Below, in pieces: positions 8,679 through 17,599 of a stretch of 64,000 nucleotides of DNA. Positions within the stretch are counted from its first letter, which is position 1; each line of letters opens with the position of its first letter. The DNA comes from Microbacterium salsuginis (lineage in GTDB: Bacteria > Actinomycetota > Actinomycetes > Actinomycetales > Microbacteriaceae): the NCBI RefSeq assembly GCF_012524205.1, contig NZ_JABACI010000001.1, positions 1,302,001-1,366,000 of the forward strand. Direction: 5' to 3'. The notes below the pieces were generated by a model, which did not search any database, was not told the origin of the DNA, and worked only from the letters and a program-made list of their open reading frames with translations. Position numbers and translations under genes: made by a program.

Positions 8679-8858
8679 ATGACCGCCACGACCTCGCCGA
8701 TCCGCCTCGCTCGCCGCCGAGAGATCTCGGCCGGTGGCGCACTCCTGCTCACCATCGCAGGCAACATCCTCCTGCTCGCGGTCGCGGCCGTCGGCGCCGC
8801 CGGTGTCGCGATCGCCGCAGCCGTCGTCTTCGGGCCGCAGATCCTGAACGCCCTCTGA
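8679..8858 (+). CDS. Small single-pass membrane protein, 59 residues
   Basis: Not recognised. The protein has a basic N-terminus (RLARRREIS, ~9-17), one or two hydrophobic segments from about residue 19 to 51 rich in Ala, Val and Leu, and ends FGPQILNAL. That pattern predicts an inner-membrane peptide with its N-terminus in the cytoplasm. Support for translation: TAGCGT ends seven bases before the ATG, the same leaderless-promoter arrangement found at many genes in this window, and G/C at third positions is high. It stands alone between the YCII and VOC genes. Role unknown. Confidence 0.6.
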   Translation: MTATTSPIRLARRREISAGGALLLTIAGNILLLAVAAVGAAGVAIAAAVVFGPQILNAL

Positions 8859-8928
8859 GGCGACGGCTCCGAGCCGGCGCCGGGTCAAGCCCTGTCGCGC
8901 GGGCCGCGGACGCCGGTACTCTTCGCGT

Positions 8929-9297
8929 GTGACCGAGCGCGCCGTCCCCATCCTCCTCAGCCGCGACCTGTCCGAGACGCTCACGTTCTACGAGACGCTC
9001 GGCTTCGAGAATCGCGGCGCGCCGCCCGAGGACTGGGGCTACCTCATCATCGGCCGCGGCGAGGCCGAGCTGCACTTCACACTGGACCCGGCCGTCGACC
9101 CGCTCCGCACCGCTTCGATGTGCTACCTCTACGTCGACGATGCCCAGTCGCTGTTCGTCGACTGGCGGAGCCTGGTGATTCCGGATGCCGCGACCGGCAG
9201 CCGTATCGAGGCGCCGGTCGACACGGACTACGGCATGCGCGAGTTCGCCGTCGTCGATCGCAACGGCAACCTCGTGCGCGTCGGCAGCCCGCTCTGA
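8929..9297 (+). CDS. VOC-family (glyoxalase/bleomycin-resistance-like) protein
   Basis: A 122-residue vicinal-oxygen-chelate protein, cytoplasmic. The paired beta-alpha-beta halves are visible: VPILLSRDLSETLTFYETLG (6-25) and YLYVDDAQSLFVDWRSL (66-82). His53 in ELHF and Glu in MREFAVVD sit where metal ligands or the dimer face lie in bleomycin-resistance proteins. The usual FxDPDGN turn appears as VVDRNGN. It could be a binding protein for an antibiotic or an enzyme; the sequence does not decide. The start is GTG 8929, with TACTCT ending six bases before it and no ribosome-binding site, so the mRNA is probably leaderless. Confidence 0.85.
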   Translation: MTERAVPILLSRDLSETLTFYETLGFENRGAPPEDWGYLIIGRGEAELHFTLDPAVDPLRTASMCYLYVDDAQSLFVDWRSLVIPDAATGSRIEAPVDTDYGMREFAVVDRNGNLVRVGSPL

Positions 9298-9310
9298 CCC
9301 GCAGCCGGGG

Positions 9311-12300
9311 TCACGGCTGGCGATCGACGAGCACGACCGCCGACCGCGCCGGTACCGTGATCGTCCCGTTCGCGGCATCCCACGTCGTCGTCTTGACGAC
9401 CGCGTCCGAGCCGTCCGCGAGCGCCGGCGTCAGCGCGAATCCGCGGCCGGCAAGCTCCGGCACGGCCTGGGTCACGGTGTCGGGAGTCGCGTTGAACACC
9501 ACCAGCGCACCCTCGAGCTCGGGGTCGACGTCGTCGCCGATCAGGTCGTCGATGAGCATCACGACGAGGCCGGGTGCAGCATCCGGTCCACTGCCGGGGA
9601 ACGTGACCTTCTGCTGGATCAGCTCCGCCGACCCCAGTCGCAGCAGCCCCACCTCTTCCCGCACGCGCAGCAGGTCGAGAGCGGATGCCTCCGCAGCGGC
9701 GATGTCGGAAGCGCCCGGCTTGTTGGCGGGATCGGCCAGGAGCGGCGCGAGGTCGTCCCAGTGGTCGCCGTTGTCGGCCTCTCGCGGCAGGCCGGAGCCG
9801 AACGTCGACTCCTGTCCGGTCCAGTCGATGCGATTGAACCAGTCGCCGGAGTTGTAGCTGTTGCGGTCGAGGGACTTCGAGCGCAACAGCTCGGTTCCGG
9901 CGTGCCAGAAGGACGGCGTCTGCGCGTAGGCGGTGGTCGCGAGCGACAGCGTGTTCATGCGCACGCGGTCGGTCATCGGGGTGTCGGCCGGCAGCTTCAG
10001 GACGCCGAGGTCGAAGAGCGTCTCGTTGTCATGCGCGTCGACGTACGTGATGATCTCGTCGGGCTGGTCGGCGTAACCGGCCGGTGAGCCGTTGTAGTCG
10101 AACTCGTCGCCGGCCTTCACGCTGCCGTCGGCCGCGGTCATCTCGAAGTCGCGCAGGTTGCCCGCGAGACCGAGCTTGACCAGATCGGTCTTGAGGGCGA
10201 GGTCGGCGAACGGGTCGCCGGGAGCGGACTGGTCGCTGCCGTTCGGGTCGGTCGCAAGACCCGTGCCGAAGCCCTGGAAGAACTTCGAGTCGGCCGCGAC
10301 CGGGCTGCCGCCGTGGACCGCGTCGCGGAGCCGGTCGGTGAACGTCCCGATGCCGGTGCCGCCGAGCTGGCCCTGCGTGGCCTGCTCGAAGAGGGCGTTG
10401 TTCGCGACCTCGCCGAAGTTCCAGCCCTCGCCGTACAGATAGATCTTCGAGCCGTCGACGCCGTCCTCCTCGAGCGTGAGGTCATCGAGCGCCTCGCGGA
10501 TCGCGAGCATGTTGGCCTTGGAGTGGTGGCCCATCAGATCGAAGCGGAAGCCGTCGACCTTGTAGTCGCGCGCCCACGTGACGACCGAGTCCACCATGAG
10601 CTTCTCGGCCGCCTCATGCTCGGTCGCGACGTTCTGGCAGCAGGTCGAGGTCTCGACACCGCCCGCCAGATTGAGGCGGTGGTAGTAGCCGGGCACGACC
10701 TTGTCGAGCACCGACTTCTCGTCCTGCCCCGACTGCGCGGTGTGGTTGAACACCTGGTCGAGCACGACCTGCAGTCCCATTCCGTGCAGTGCGCCGACCA
10801 TCTCGCGGAACTCGGCGACGCGAGCGCCGCCCTCGGCGTCGACGGCGTACGAGCCCTCCGGGACGGTGAAGTGGTGCGGGTCGTAACCCCAGTTGAAGCC
10901 GTCGGTGTCGGCGACCGCCTCGAGGCACTCCTGCTGAGCGGTGTCTGCCGGGCCGAACGAGGCCAGGTCGCACGCGGGCTGCGCCTGCTCCGAACGGTCC
11001 TCCTCGATCGTCGCGATGTCGAAGGTCGGCAGCAGGTGCACGGTGTTGATCCCCGCGCCCGCGAGCTGCCGCAGTTGCTGCGTGCCCGCGCTGTCGCGCG
11101 TGAACGCGCGGTAGGTGCCGCGCTCGGCCTCGGGCACCGACTCGTCGGAGATCGAGAAGTCGCGCACATGCAGCTCGTAGATGGCGCGGTCGACCGGACG
11201 CTCGATCTCGGGCGCCTTCTTGGTCTGCCAAACCTTGGGCCGCCATTGCTTGTCGTGCAGGTCGATCGCGACCGACCGTTCGGAGTTGAGGGTGAGCGCG
11301 AGCGAATACGGATCGGTCACGGTGTTCGTCTCGATCGCACCGGTCGTCGGCGCATAGACCACGACCTCCCACACGTACTCGTCTCCCTTGCGGCCCTTGC
11401 CGCCTTCGACGGTCCAGATACCGGATGCCGCGTCCCACGTCGCGTCGTGCTTCTGCGGGTCGCCTTCGGCGCCGGCGTCCCACGTGAGCAGTGTCGCCTG
11501 CTGAGCGGTCGGGGCCCACAGCCGGAACGTCGGCTTCTTGCCGCGGAACGTCACCCCCAGCTCGGCATCTGCGATCGCGTCGGCATAGAGATCGTCGAGC
11601 ACTCCGGGGATCTGCACACCGGTGAACGCCGACACGGCGCCTTCGCCGTTTCGCTGCGACACCATGAGCTGTCCGCGCAGCAGCGTGGCCGCGGCATCCG
11701 GATCCGCCACGCGAAGGGCGGTGAACCCGGCGAGCGCGGGGAACCGCTCCTTCTGCTCAGCGGTGAGTCCGCCCTCGACGAGCGAGAGTCCGATCGCGTC
11801 GCCGCCGGTGACCTCGCCACCCTCGAGTGCGAGGGTCGCGTCGGCCGAGGCGTGCAGCTGCCACGTCGCCTGCGCGGCAGCCGTGCCGAGATCGGCCGGC
11901 CACGCGATGGTGCCGGCGTCGATCCAGTGAGCACGCTGCTCGCCGAGCCCCGGAAGACCGTCACCGATCTGCAGCGCGTGGGTCGCGAGCGTGTAGCGGA
12001 AGAGCACCGGCACGCCCTCGGTCGCGGTGAACGAGTAGTTCGAACCGTCGCGCACACCGCCGACACCGTAGTTCTCGGCCCAGCTGAGGCCGTGGGCGAC
12101 CTTGCCCTCGTACGCGCCGGCCGGAAGCTCGAGCGTCAGCTCATAGACGCCGTCTCTGTCGCCGTCGGCCATGAGGCTCGCGAGGCAGTCGGGCGCCCAG
12201 TCACCGGCGCACCCGCTCTCGCTCTGGTGCGAACCGGGCACCGTCACGATGGGACCCTCCGCGGTGGACTGCACGATGTTCGTGCGCGGGTCGAAGTAGA

Positions 12301-15040
12301 ACGTGATCTGTCCGCCCGGGTGCGAGATGGCGATGTTCGCTCCGCCCGGAGCGCCGTTCGCACCGTAGTTGACGTCCCACGAGCCGTTGATCGCGACCTT
12401 GTACTCGTAGTCTCCGGCAGCCAGGTCGAACGAGCCCGCCCAGATGCCGTCCGCGCGCAGCGTCAGCTTCGCGGCCTCGCAGCCCGGCGCCCAGTCGCCC
12501 GCGCAGCCCATCTCGGAGTTGAGGCTGCCCGGCACCGTCACCATGTCGATCGGCGACTCGGGCTCTTCGGGGACGTCGAGCGACACGGCGTTGCCCACCG
12601 ACGCGTAGGTCGAGGCGGCGGCGTGATGGCCCGCGGCATCCGTCGTCACCGCGCGGTATTCGACGAGCGTGCCGTTCGCGAGGCCGTCGATGTCATGGAA
12701 GACGCGCGGCTCGGTGTCTTCGGCCGTGCCGAGGGCGTGCCAGTCGTCGGATCCGACGACCCGCCACGCGAAGCTCGTCTCGTGCCACGTCACGTCGTCG
12801 ACGTCGGCGCTGACCGCGACCGAGCCGGTCACCCCGGCGCCCGCCGCCGGCGCGCTGACCGTGAGCGCGAGCGGCGCCGCCGGCGCGGTCACGGCGGTGT
12901 CAGCGCGGTACACGACGGCCGACAGAGCCGGCACGGTGACGGATGCCATGGCCGAGGCATCCGTCTGGATCCCGGTCTCGGTGCCGTACACCGGCGCGAA
13001 AGTCGTGCTCGCCGTGAGAGTCGGGATGCTGACGGCCTTGTCGGCCGCGGTGTTGTTGAGCGCGACGAGGTATTCGACCTTCTCGCCGCGGTCGACGCGC
13101 GAGAAGGCGTAGACACCGGCGCCGCTGTCGGCGTGGCGCTCGATCTGCGCGCCGGCGACGAGCGCGGGGTGGTCCCTGCGCAGCTGCGCGAGCCCTGCGA
13201 TGTGCTGGTACACCGGGGCATCGGTGGCGTACCGGTCCACCGAGCCGGCGTTCTCGCCGGTGATGAGCGGCTGGTTCTGGTACTCGGCGACCTGGCTGGC
13301 GAACAGCGTCTGGCGCGCGCTCTTGTCGCCCCCGGTGCCGGCGAAGCCCTGCTCGTCGCCGTAGTAGACGACGGGCTGTCCGCGCCCGAGGAACATCAGG
13401 TCGTGGGCGAGCAGGTCGCGCTCCAGCGCGTCCGGCGCCGACTGCAGCAGGTAGCCGACCCTGCCCATGTCGTGGTTGCCGAGGAAGGTCGGCAGCGCCG
13501 TCGACGAGGAGTCCGGGGTCGTGTAGCGGTCGTCGCCCGCATAGAGGCTCTGCAGGCCCTTCGCGCTGTTGCCGGCCGCGAAGCTGACCGCCGAGGACTG
13601 GAACGTGAAGTCGAGCACGCTGTTCATGTCGGTGTCACGGATGTAGGGCGCGAGCTTGACCGGGTCGGCGTCGTAGACCTCGCCGAACATGAAGAAGTCG
13701 GGCTTGCCTGCGGCGTGGGCGTAGTCGAGCACCTCGGTGGACCACTGCTCCCAGAACTCGAAGTTCACGTGCTTCGCCGTGTCGATGCGGAAGCCGTCGA
13801 TGCCGAGGTCGATCCAGTGCTGGTAGACGTCGACGAACCCGTCGACGACCGTGGGATGCTCCGTCATGAGGTCGTCGAGACCGTCGAAGTCGCCGTACGT
13901 CACCGACTCTCCCGACCAGGTCGAGTTGCCGCGGTTGTGGTACAGCGTGGGGTCGTTGAGCCAGGCCGGCGTCTTGGCGGTCGCGTCGGCGCCGGTCAGC
14001 GTGGGCGTGTACGGGAACGACGTCGCCGGATCGAGCGCCGGGAAGCTGCCGGTGCCCGCGTGGTCGGCGGGATCGAACGCCGTGCCTCCCGCGTCGCGGT
14101 ACGGCTCGGTGGCCTGGTCGATGTACGCGTACTGACCCTCGGCGTAGTCGATCACGTCCGCGGTGTGGTTCGTGATGATGTCGAAGTAGACCTTGATGCC
14201 CTCGGCGTGCGCTTCCGCGATGAGGGCCTCGAGCTCGGCGTTGGTGCCGAGGTGCGGGTCGATCTGCGTGAAGTCCGTGATCCAGTAGCCGTGGTACCCG
14301 GCGCTCGCGTTCGCGCCCTCGCCCTGGACCGGCCGGTTGGTGAAGCTCGGTGTCAGCCAGATCGCACTCGTGCCGAGCCCCTTGATGTAGTCGAGGTTCG
14401 CCCGGAGGCCGGCGATGTCGCCGCCGTTGTAGAAGCCCTTGTCGGTGGGGTCGAACCCGTGCGCGAGGCGGTCTCCCTCGATTCCTCCGGTGTCGTTCGC
14501 GGCATCGCCGTTGGCGAAGCGGTCGGTCATGACGAAGTAGAACTGCTCGTCGCTGCCGGGCTGGCGCACCGGTGCCGCCACGAGTGCCTCGTCGTCGGCC
14601 GAGTAGCCCTCACGCAGCGACTGCACCTCGACGCCGACGCGGTGGCTGGTGTCGTCGAACACGAAGCGCAACGTCGCGGGTCCGTCGATCGTGAGCGGGA
14701 TGTTGCCGCCGTTGAGGGCGCCGTCCAGACCGTAGTTCTCGTCCCACGTGCCGTTGACCGCGACCTTGTACTCGTACGAGCCGGCGGGCACGTCGAAGAC
14801 CGCGGCGTAGACGTTCGCGGTGCCGGTCGGCGCGAGCATGGTCTGGGCACACGCGGGCTGCCAGTCCTCGGCGCAGCCGAGCTCGGACTGCAGGCTCCCG
14901 GCGACGACGAACGTGCGGTCCGCGGCGGCGGCCGGTGCCGCGATCAGCGCCGGTGCGATCACTCCCCCGGTGATGATCAGGGCCGCCACAGCGAGGCTGG
15001 CGGTCAGACGGCGGGCACGTGCGGCGGTCGACTTCGACAC
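9311..15040 (-). CDS. Secreted bifunctional alpha-amylase / pullulanase (two GH13 domains)
   Basis: A 1909-residue exoenzyme that should cut both alpha-1,4 and alpha-1,6 links in starch or glycogen. Signal peptide 1-40 (ends APAAAA). An X25-type module (~41-145) is followed by an amylase GH13 domain with DIITNHT (~290), GFRIDTAKH (~413), GEVYD (~453) and GNHDMG (~523). Then come an Fn3-like region (~730-825), two more X25 modules each with the ESGCAGDWAP or EMGCAGDWAP signature (~832-1030), and a CBM48-like region. The pullulanase GH13 has YELHVRDFS, NWGYDP, DQVFNHT (~1430), GFRFDLMGHH (~1498), GEGWNFG (~1538) and DAHDNE (~1673). GTG 15040 has CAGGAG six bases upstream. Two LacI-type operators precede it, fitting maltodextrin control. 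Confidence 0.92.
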   Translation of the reverse strand: MSKSTAARARRLTASLAVAALIITGGVIAPALIAAPAAAADRTFVVAGSLQSELGCAEDWQPACAQTMLAPTGTANVYAAVFDVPAGSYEYKVAVNGTWDENYGLDGALNGGNIPLTIDGPATLRFVFDDTSHRVGVEVQSLREGYSADDEALVAAPVRQPGSDEQFYFVMTDRFANGDAANDTGGIEGDRLAHGFDPTDKGFYNGGDIAGLRANLDYIKGLGTSAIWLTPSFTNRPVQGEGANASAGYHGYWITDFTQIDPHLGTNAELEALIAEAHAEGIKVYFDIITNHTADVIDYAEGQYAYIDQATEPYRDAGGTAFDPADHAGTGSFPALDPATSFPYTPTLTGADATAKTPAWLNDPTLYHNRGNSTWSGESVTYGDFDGLDDLMTEHPTVVDGFVDVYQHWIDLGIDGFRIDTAKHVNFEFWEQWSTEVLDYAHAAGKPDFFMFGEVYDADPVKLAPYIRDTDMNSVLDFTFQSSAVSFAAGNSAKGLQSLYAGDDRYTTPDSSSTALPTFLGNHDMGRVGYLLQSAPDALERDLLAHDLMFLGRGQPVVYYGDEQGFAGTGGDKSARQTLFASQVAEYQNQPLITGENAGSVDRYATDAPVYQHIAGLAQLRRDHPALVAGAQIERHADSGAGVYAFSRVDRGEKVEYLVALNNTAADKAVSIPTLTASTTFAPVYGTETGIQTDASAMASVTVPALSAVVYRADTAVTAPAAPLALTVSAPAAGAGVTGSVAVSADVDDVTWHETSFAWRVVGSDDWHALGTAEDTEPRVFHDIDGLANGTLVEYRAVTTDAAGHHAAASTYASVGNAVSLDVPEEPESPIDMVTVPGSLNSEMGCAGDWAPGCEAAKLTLRADGIWAGSFDLAAGDYEYKVAINGSWDVNYGANGAPGGANIAISHPGGQITFYFDPRTNIVQSTAEGPIVTVPGSHQSESGCAGDWAPDCLASLMADGDRDGVYELTLELPAGAYEGKVAHGLSWAENYGVGGVRDGSNYSFTATEGVPVLFRYTLATHALQIGDGLPGLGEQRAHWIDAGTIAWPADLGTAAAQATWQLHASADATLALEGGEVTGGDAIGLSLVEGGLTAEQKERFPALAGFTALRVADPDAAATLLRGQLMVSQRNGEGAVSAFTGVQIPGVLDDLYADAIADAELGVTFRGKKPTFRLWAPTAQQATLLTWDAGAEGDPQKHDATWDAASGIWTVEGGKGRKGDEYVWEVVVYAPTTGAIETNTVTDPYSLALTLNSERSVAIDLHDKQWRPKVWQTKKAPEIERPVDRAIYELHVRDFSISDESVPEAERGTYRAFTRDSAGTQQLRQLAGAGINTVHLLPTFDIATIEEDRSEQAQPACDLASFGPADTAQQECLEAVADTDGFNWGYDPHHFTVPEGSYAVDAEGGARVAEFREMVGALHGMGLQVVLDQVFNHTAQSGQDEKSVLDKVVPGYYHRLNLAGGVETSTCCQNVATEHEAAEKLMVDSVVTWARDYKVDGFRFDLMGHHSKANMLAIREALDDLTLEEDGVDGSKIYLYGEGWNFGEVANNALFEQATQGQLGGTGIGTFTDRLRDAVHGGSPVAADSKFFQGFGTGLATDPNGSDQSAPGDPFADLALKTDLVKLGLAGNLRDFEMTAADGSVKAGDEFDYNGSPAGYADQPDEIITYVDAHDNETLFDLGVLKLPADTPMTDRVRMNTLSLATTAYAQTPSFWHAGTELLRSKSLDRNSYNSGDWFNRIDWTGQESTFGSGLPREADNGDHWDDLAPLLADPANKPGASDIAAAEASALDLLRVREEVGLLRLGSAELIQQKVTFPGSGPDAAPGLVVMLIDDLIGDDVDPELEGALVVFNATPDTVTQAVPELAGRGFALTPALADGSDAVVKTTTWDAANGTITVPARSAVVLVDRQP

Positions 15041-15123
15041 GGAGAGCTCCTGAGGGGCGGTGGGCACGCCAGCGTGCCGATGGTGCAGTGTGCCGCCGAG
15101 ATTAGCAGCGGCTTCAACGATTC

Positions 15124-15137
15124 TGCAAGCGCTTACA
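15124..15137. promoter_or_regulatory. LacI/CcpA-type operator 1 of the amylase-pullulanase gene
   Basis: TGCAAGCGCTTACA fits the LacI-family dyad pattern TGNAANCGNTTNCA. It lies 84 bases upstream of GTG 15040. In streptomycetes MalR, a LacI-family regulator, controls maltodextrin genes through CTTGCAG-type repeats; the resemblance suggests maltose-responsive repression, which is an inference. Confidence 0.65.
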
Positions 15138-15199
15138 GTATGAGAAGTCTTTCATTCGGCGGATGCTGCGGCCACGGCATCCGCCCACCACCGCGATCT

Positions 15200-15213
15200 C
15201 GCAACCGCTTGCA
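15200..15213. promoter_or_regulatory. LacI/CcpA-type operator 2 of the amylase-pullulanase gene
   Basis: CGCAACCGCTTGCA is a slightly degenerate copy of the first dyad, centred 76 bases further upstream. Two such sites at this spacing would permit repression by looping. Only one position departs from the inverted-repeat pattern. Confidence 0.5.
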
Positions 15214-15240
15214 GTCGTGCATGTCCTGCCCTGCGATCAC

Positions 15241-15346
15241 CCGCCGGGCGGAGAATCACCGCGATGTCGGACGATCACCGCACGAAGCTCCGCCCCGGGC
15301 ACGACTTACCGCCGGGCGGAGAGTCGTGATCGCCGCCGGGCGGAGA
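15241..15346. repeat. Three iterated CCGCCGGGCGGAGA dyads
   Basis: Identical 14-mers start at 15241, 15309 and 15333; the first eleven bases of each form the dyad CCGCC-G-GGCGG. The middle copy is also flanked by CACGACT (15300-15306) and AGTCGTG (15322-15328), giving a larger hairpin. They lie upstream of the NAD(P)-binding gene at 15454 and look like binding sites for a regulator not identified here. Confidence 0.6.
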
Positions 15347-15453
15347 TGCGAGACAGGGCGGGGATCGCTCGATGCGTGATCGGGCCCTCCGCGATGTCGC
15401 CGGCCCGGGGTTGACTGAGCGAGAGCGAACGGAGCAGATCAGAGGAGGCGGAG

Positions 15454-16299
15454 ATGTTCGTCATCATGGGTGGAACTGGTCGCGTCGGATCAGCCGCGGC
15501 CGAGGCGCTGCTGCGAGGCGGCGAGGACGTGACGATCGTCACGAGAAACGCGCAGTCGGCGCCCTGGCGGGCCAGAGGCGCCTCGGTCGCGGTGGCCGAC
15601 ATCAACGATGTGAACGGTCTCCGCGATGTGTTCCGGAAGGGACGGCGGGCACTGTTGCTCAGTCCGCCGGCGGACCCCTCCGAAGACACCGACGCGGTGG
15701 AGCATCGGACGGTCGACAACATCCTCGACGCACTCGAGGGATCCGGTCTCGAGAAGGTCGTCGCCGTGTCGACCTATGGCGCAGCGCCCGGCGACCGCAT
15801 CGGCGACCTCGGCACACTCTGGCGGATGGAGAACGGCCTGGCGCAGCAGGACATCCCGGCAGCTGTGAACCGCGGCGCGTATTACCTGTCGAACTGGGAC
15901 GGTGCCATCGAGGCGGCTCGCGAGTCCGGGGCGCTGCCGACGATGCTGCCGGAGGATCTGACGATGCCCATGGTCGCTCCTGCCGACGTCGGCGAGGCGG
16001 CCGCACAGCGGCTCACGTCGGACGTCGACGATGTCGGCGTCCGGTACGTCGAAGGCCCCCAGCGCTACACGGCGGCAGATGTGGCGCGCGTTCTCGCGGC
16101 ACAGCTGAACCGCGACGTGCAGCCGCAGGTGATCCCACCGGAGGAGCTCGAAGCGGCCTTCGCGGCTCTGGGCTTCAGTCCCGCCGCGGCGAGTTCCTAT
16201 GCCGGAATGACCCGCCTGACGATCACCGGCCCGGAGCTTCCCGAGGCGCCGTGGCGAGGCCCGACCACTTTGGAGCAGTACGTGAGGTCGGTCTTGTGA
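15454..16299 (+). CDS. NmrA-like NAD(P)-binding oxidoreductase
   Basis: An atypical short-chain dehydrogenase of 281 residues, cytoplasmic. The Rossmann glycine motif GGTGRVG (6-12) opens the protein, and a second-strand TRN (~30-32) suggests NADPH preference. The protein follows the NmrA / NAD(P)H:quinone-reductase pattern: LLLSPPAD (~67-74) for the third strand, VVAVSTYGA (~102-110), and a C-terminal helical cap with YTAADVARVLAAQLNRDV. Members reduce quinones or azo dyes or act as redox sensors; the substrate cannot be read. A strong GAGGAGGCGGAG ribosome-binding site ends at the ATG. Transcription probably answers to the repeated dyads upstream. It is convergent with the thiolase gene, with only nine bases between. 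Confidence 0.85.
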   Translation: MFVIMGGTGRVGSAAAEALLRGGEDVTIVTRNAQSAPWRARGASVAVADINDVNGLRDVFRKGRRALLLSPPADPSEDTDAVEHRTVDNILDALEGSGLEKVVAVSTYGAAPGDRIGDLGTLWRMENGLAQQDIPAAVNRGAYYLSNWDGAIEAARESGALPTMLPEDLTMPMVAPADVGEAAAQRLTSDVDDVGVRYVEGPQRYTAADVARVLAAQLNRDVQPQVIPPEELEAAFAALGFSPAAASSYAGMTRLTITGPELPEAPWRGPTTLEQYVRSVL

Positions 16300-16308
16300 C
16301 GCGCAGGG

Positions 16309-17490
16309 CTACAGGCGCTCGATGATCGTCGCGTTCGCCATGCCGCCGCCCTCGCACATCGTCTGCAGGCCGTAGCGTCCGCCGGTGGCCTCGAGGTAGG
16401 CCACGAGCGTGCCGAGCAGGCGGGTGCCGGATGCGCCGACGGCATGGCCGAGCGCGATCGCGCCGCCCCACGGGTTGAGCTTCGCGGGGTCGGCGCCGAG
16501 TTCGGCCGCCCAGGCCAGCGGCACCGACGCGAAGGCCTCGTTCACCTCGTACGCGTCGAGGTCGTCGATCGACAGCCCGCTGCGCTCGAGGATGCGTCGG
16601 GTCGCCGGGATCGGCCCGGTCAGCATGAACAGCGGGTCGTCGCCGACGACGGCGAAGGAGTGGAAGCGGGCCCTCGGCTCGAGCCCGAGCTGTGCCGCCT
16701 TCTCGGCGCTCATGATGAGCACAGCGGATGCCGCATCGGTGAGCGGTGACGAACTGCCCGCCGTGATGCGCCAGTCGAGGCCGGGGAACCGCACCGCGAG
16801 CTCGTCGGTGCGGAAGACGGGGTTCAGCCCGCCGAGGCCGTCGGCCGTCGTGCCGGGGCGGACCGTCTCGTCGAACGCCACGGCGTCGGAGGAACCCGGC
16901 GCCAGCACCGGCAGCACCTGGGAGTCGAAGCGGCCGTGGGTCCAGGCATCCGCCGCCCGCCGGTGCGACTCGGCCGAGAACGAGTCGAGGTCTTCGCGCG
17001 ACAAGTGCCACTTGTCGGCGATGAGCTCGGCCGACACGCCCTGGTTCACGAGACCCTCGGGGTAGCGGGCGGCCAGGCCCGGCGCGAGCGAGCCGCCCTG
17101 CCGGGACGACCCGAGCGGCACGCGGCTCATCGACTCGACCCCGCCCGCGATCACGATGTCGTAGGCACCCGCGATCACGCCCTGCGCCGCGAAATGCGCG
17201 GCCTGCTGGCTCGAACCGCACTGCCGGTCGATGGTCGTCGCCGGCACGGACTCGTCGAACCCGGCGGCGAGCACGGCCTGGCGGCCGATGTTCATGGCCT
17301 GGTCGCCGATCTGGCTGACGCACCCCATGAGCACGTCGTCGATCTGGCGCGACTCCAGTCCGTTGCGCTCCAGCAGGCCGGTCAGCACGCCGGCGGCGAG
17401 GTCGACCGGATGCACACCGCTCAGGGCGCCGCCGGGCTTGCCGCGACCGGACGGGGTCCGGACGACGTCGACGATGACGGCTTCACGCAT
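16309..17490 (-). CDS. Acetyl-CoA acyltransferase (thiolase)
   Basis: Condenses or cleaves beta-ketoacyl-CoA with CoA, the last step of beta-oxidation. At 393 residues it has the normal thiolase length. The nucleophilic Cys lies in DRQCGSSQQAAHF (~86-98), the conserved His in NPWGGAIALGHAVGASGTR, and the second catalytic Cys in MCEGGGMANATI near the end, so the enzyme should be active. AGGAGGTTGTC precedes ATG 17490. It follows the propionate operon on the same strand after a 109-base gap, and may be read through from it or have its own promoter. The wide acyl-CoA context does not fix chain length. Confidence 0.94.
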   Translation of the reverse strand: MREAVIVDVVRTPSGRGKPGGALSGVHPVDLAAGVLTGLLERNGLESRQIDDVLMGCVSQIGDQAMNIGRQAVLAAGFDESVPATTIDRQCGSSQQAAHFAAQGVIAGAYDIVIAGGVESMSRVPLGSSRQGGSLAPGLAARYPEGLVNQGVSAELIADKWHLSREDLDSFSAESHRRAADAWTHGRFDSQVLPVLAPGSSDAVAFDETVRPGTTADGLGGLNPVFRTDELAVRFPGLDWRITAGSSSPLTDAASAVLIMSAEKAAQLGLEPRARFHSFAVVGDDPLFMLTGPIPATRRILERSGLSIDDLDAYEVNEAFASVPLAWAAELGADPAKLNPWGGAIALGHAVGASGTRLLGTLVAYLEATGGRYGLQTMCEGGGMANATIIERL

Positions 17491-17599
17491 GACAACCTCC
17501 TGCTCACGAGCCTAAGACGGGGACGGATGCCGCGGGCCGGCTCGGCCTGTGCCTTCGAGTGTCGCAACACGCGGGGCCGCGGGCCGCGCACCTGCGGCA

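Larger units (their letters stand above)
15041..15453. other. 413-base regulatory gap without a gene
   Basis: No credible reading frame. It holds, from left to right, two LacI-type dyads serving the leftward amylase-pullulanase gene (15124-15137, 15200-15213) and three iterated CCGCCGGGCGGAGA dyads (15241-15346). TTGACT at 15412-15417 may be a -35 box for the rightward NAD(P)-binding gene. Confidence 0.7.

Noticed and set aside
10313..15379. A 1688-codon open frame on the + strand antisense to the amylase-pullulanase
   Set aside because: Its translation is Arg/Val/Gly-rich without any domain, while the opposite strand encodes a complete two-enzyme protein; long antisense frames are expected at 70% GC.
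15405..15445. A third copy of the GAGCGAGCGGAGCGAG repeat just before the gene at 15454
   Set aside because: Only a loose resemblance (TGAGCGAGAGCGAACGGAGC) without an opposing arm; more simply a promoter and ribosome-binding region.
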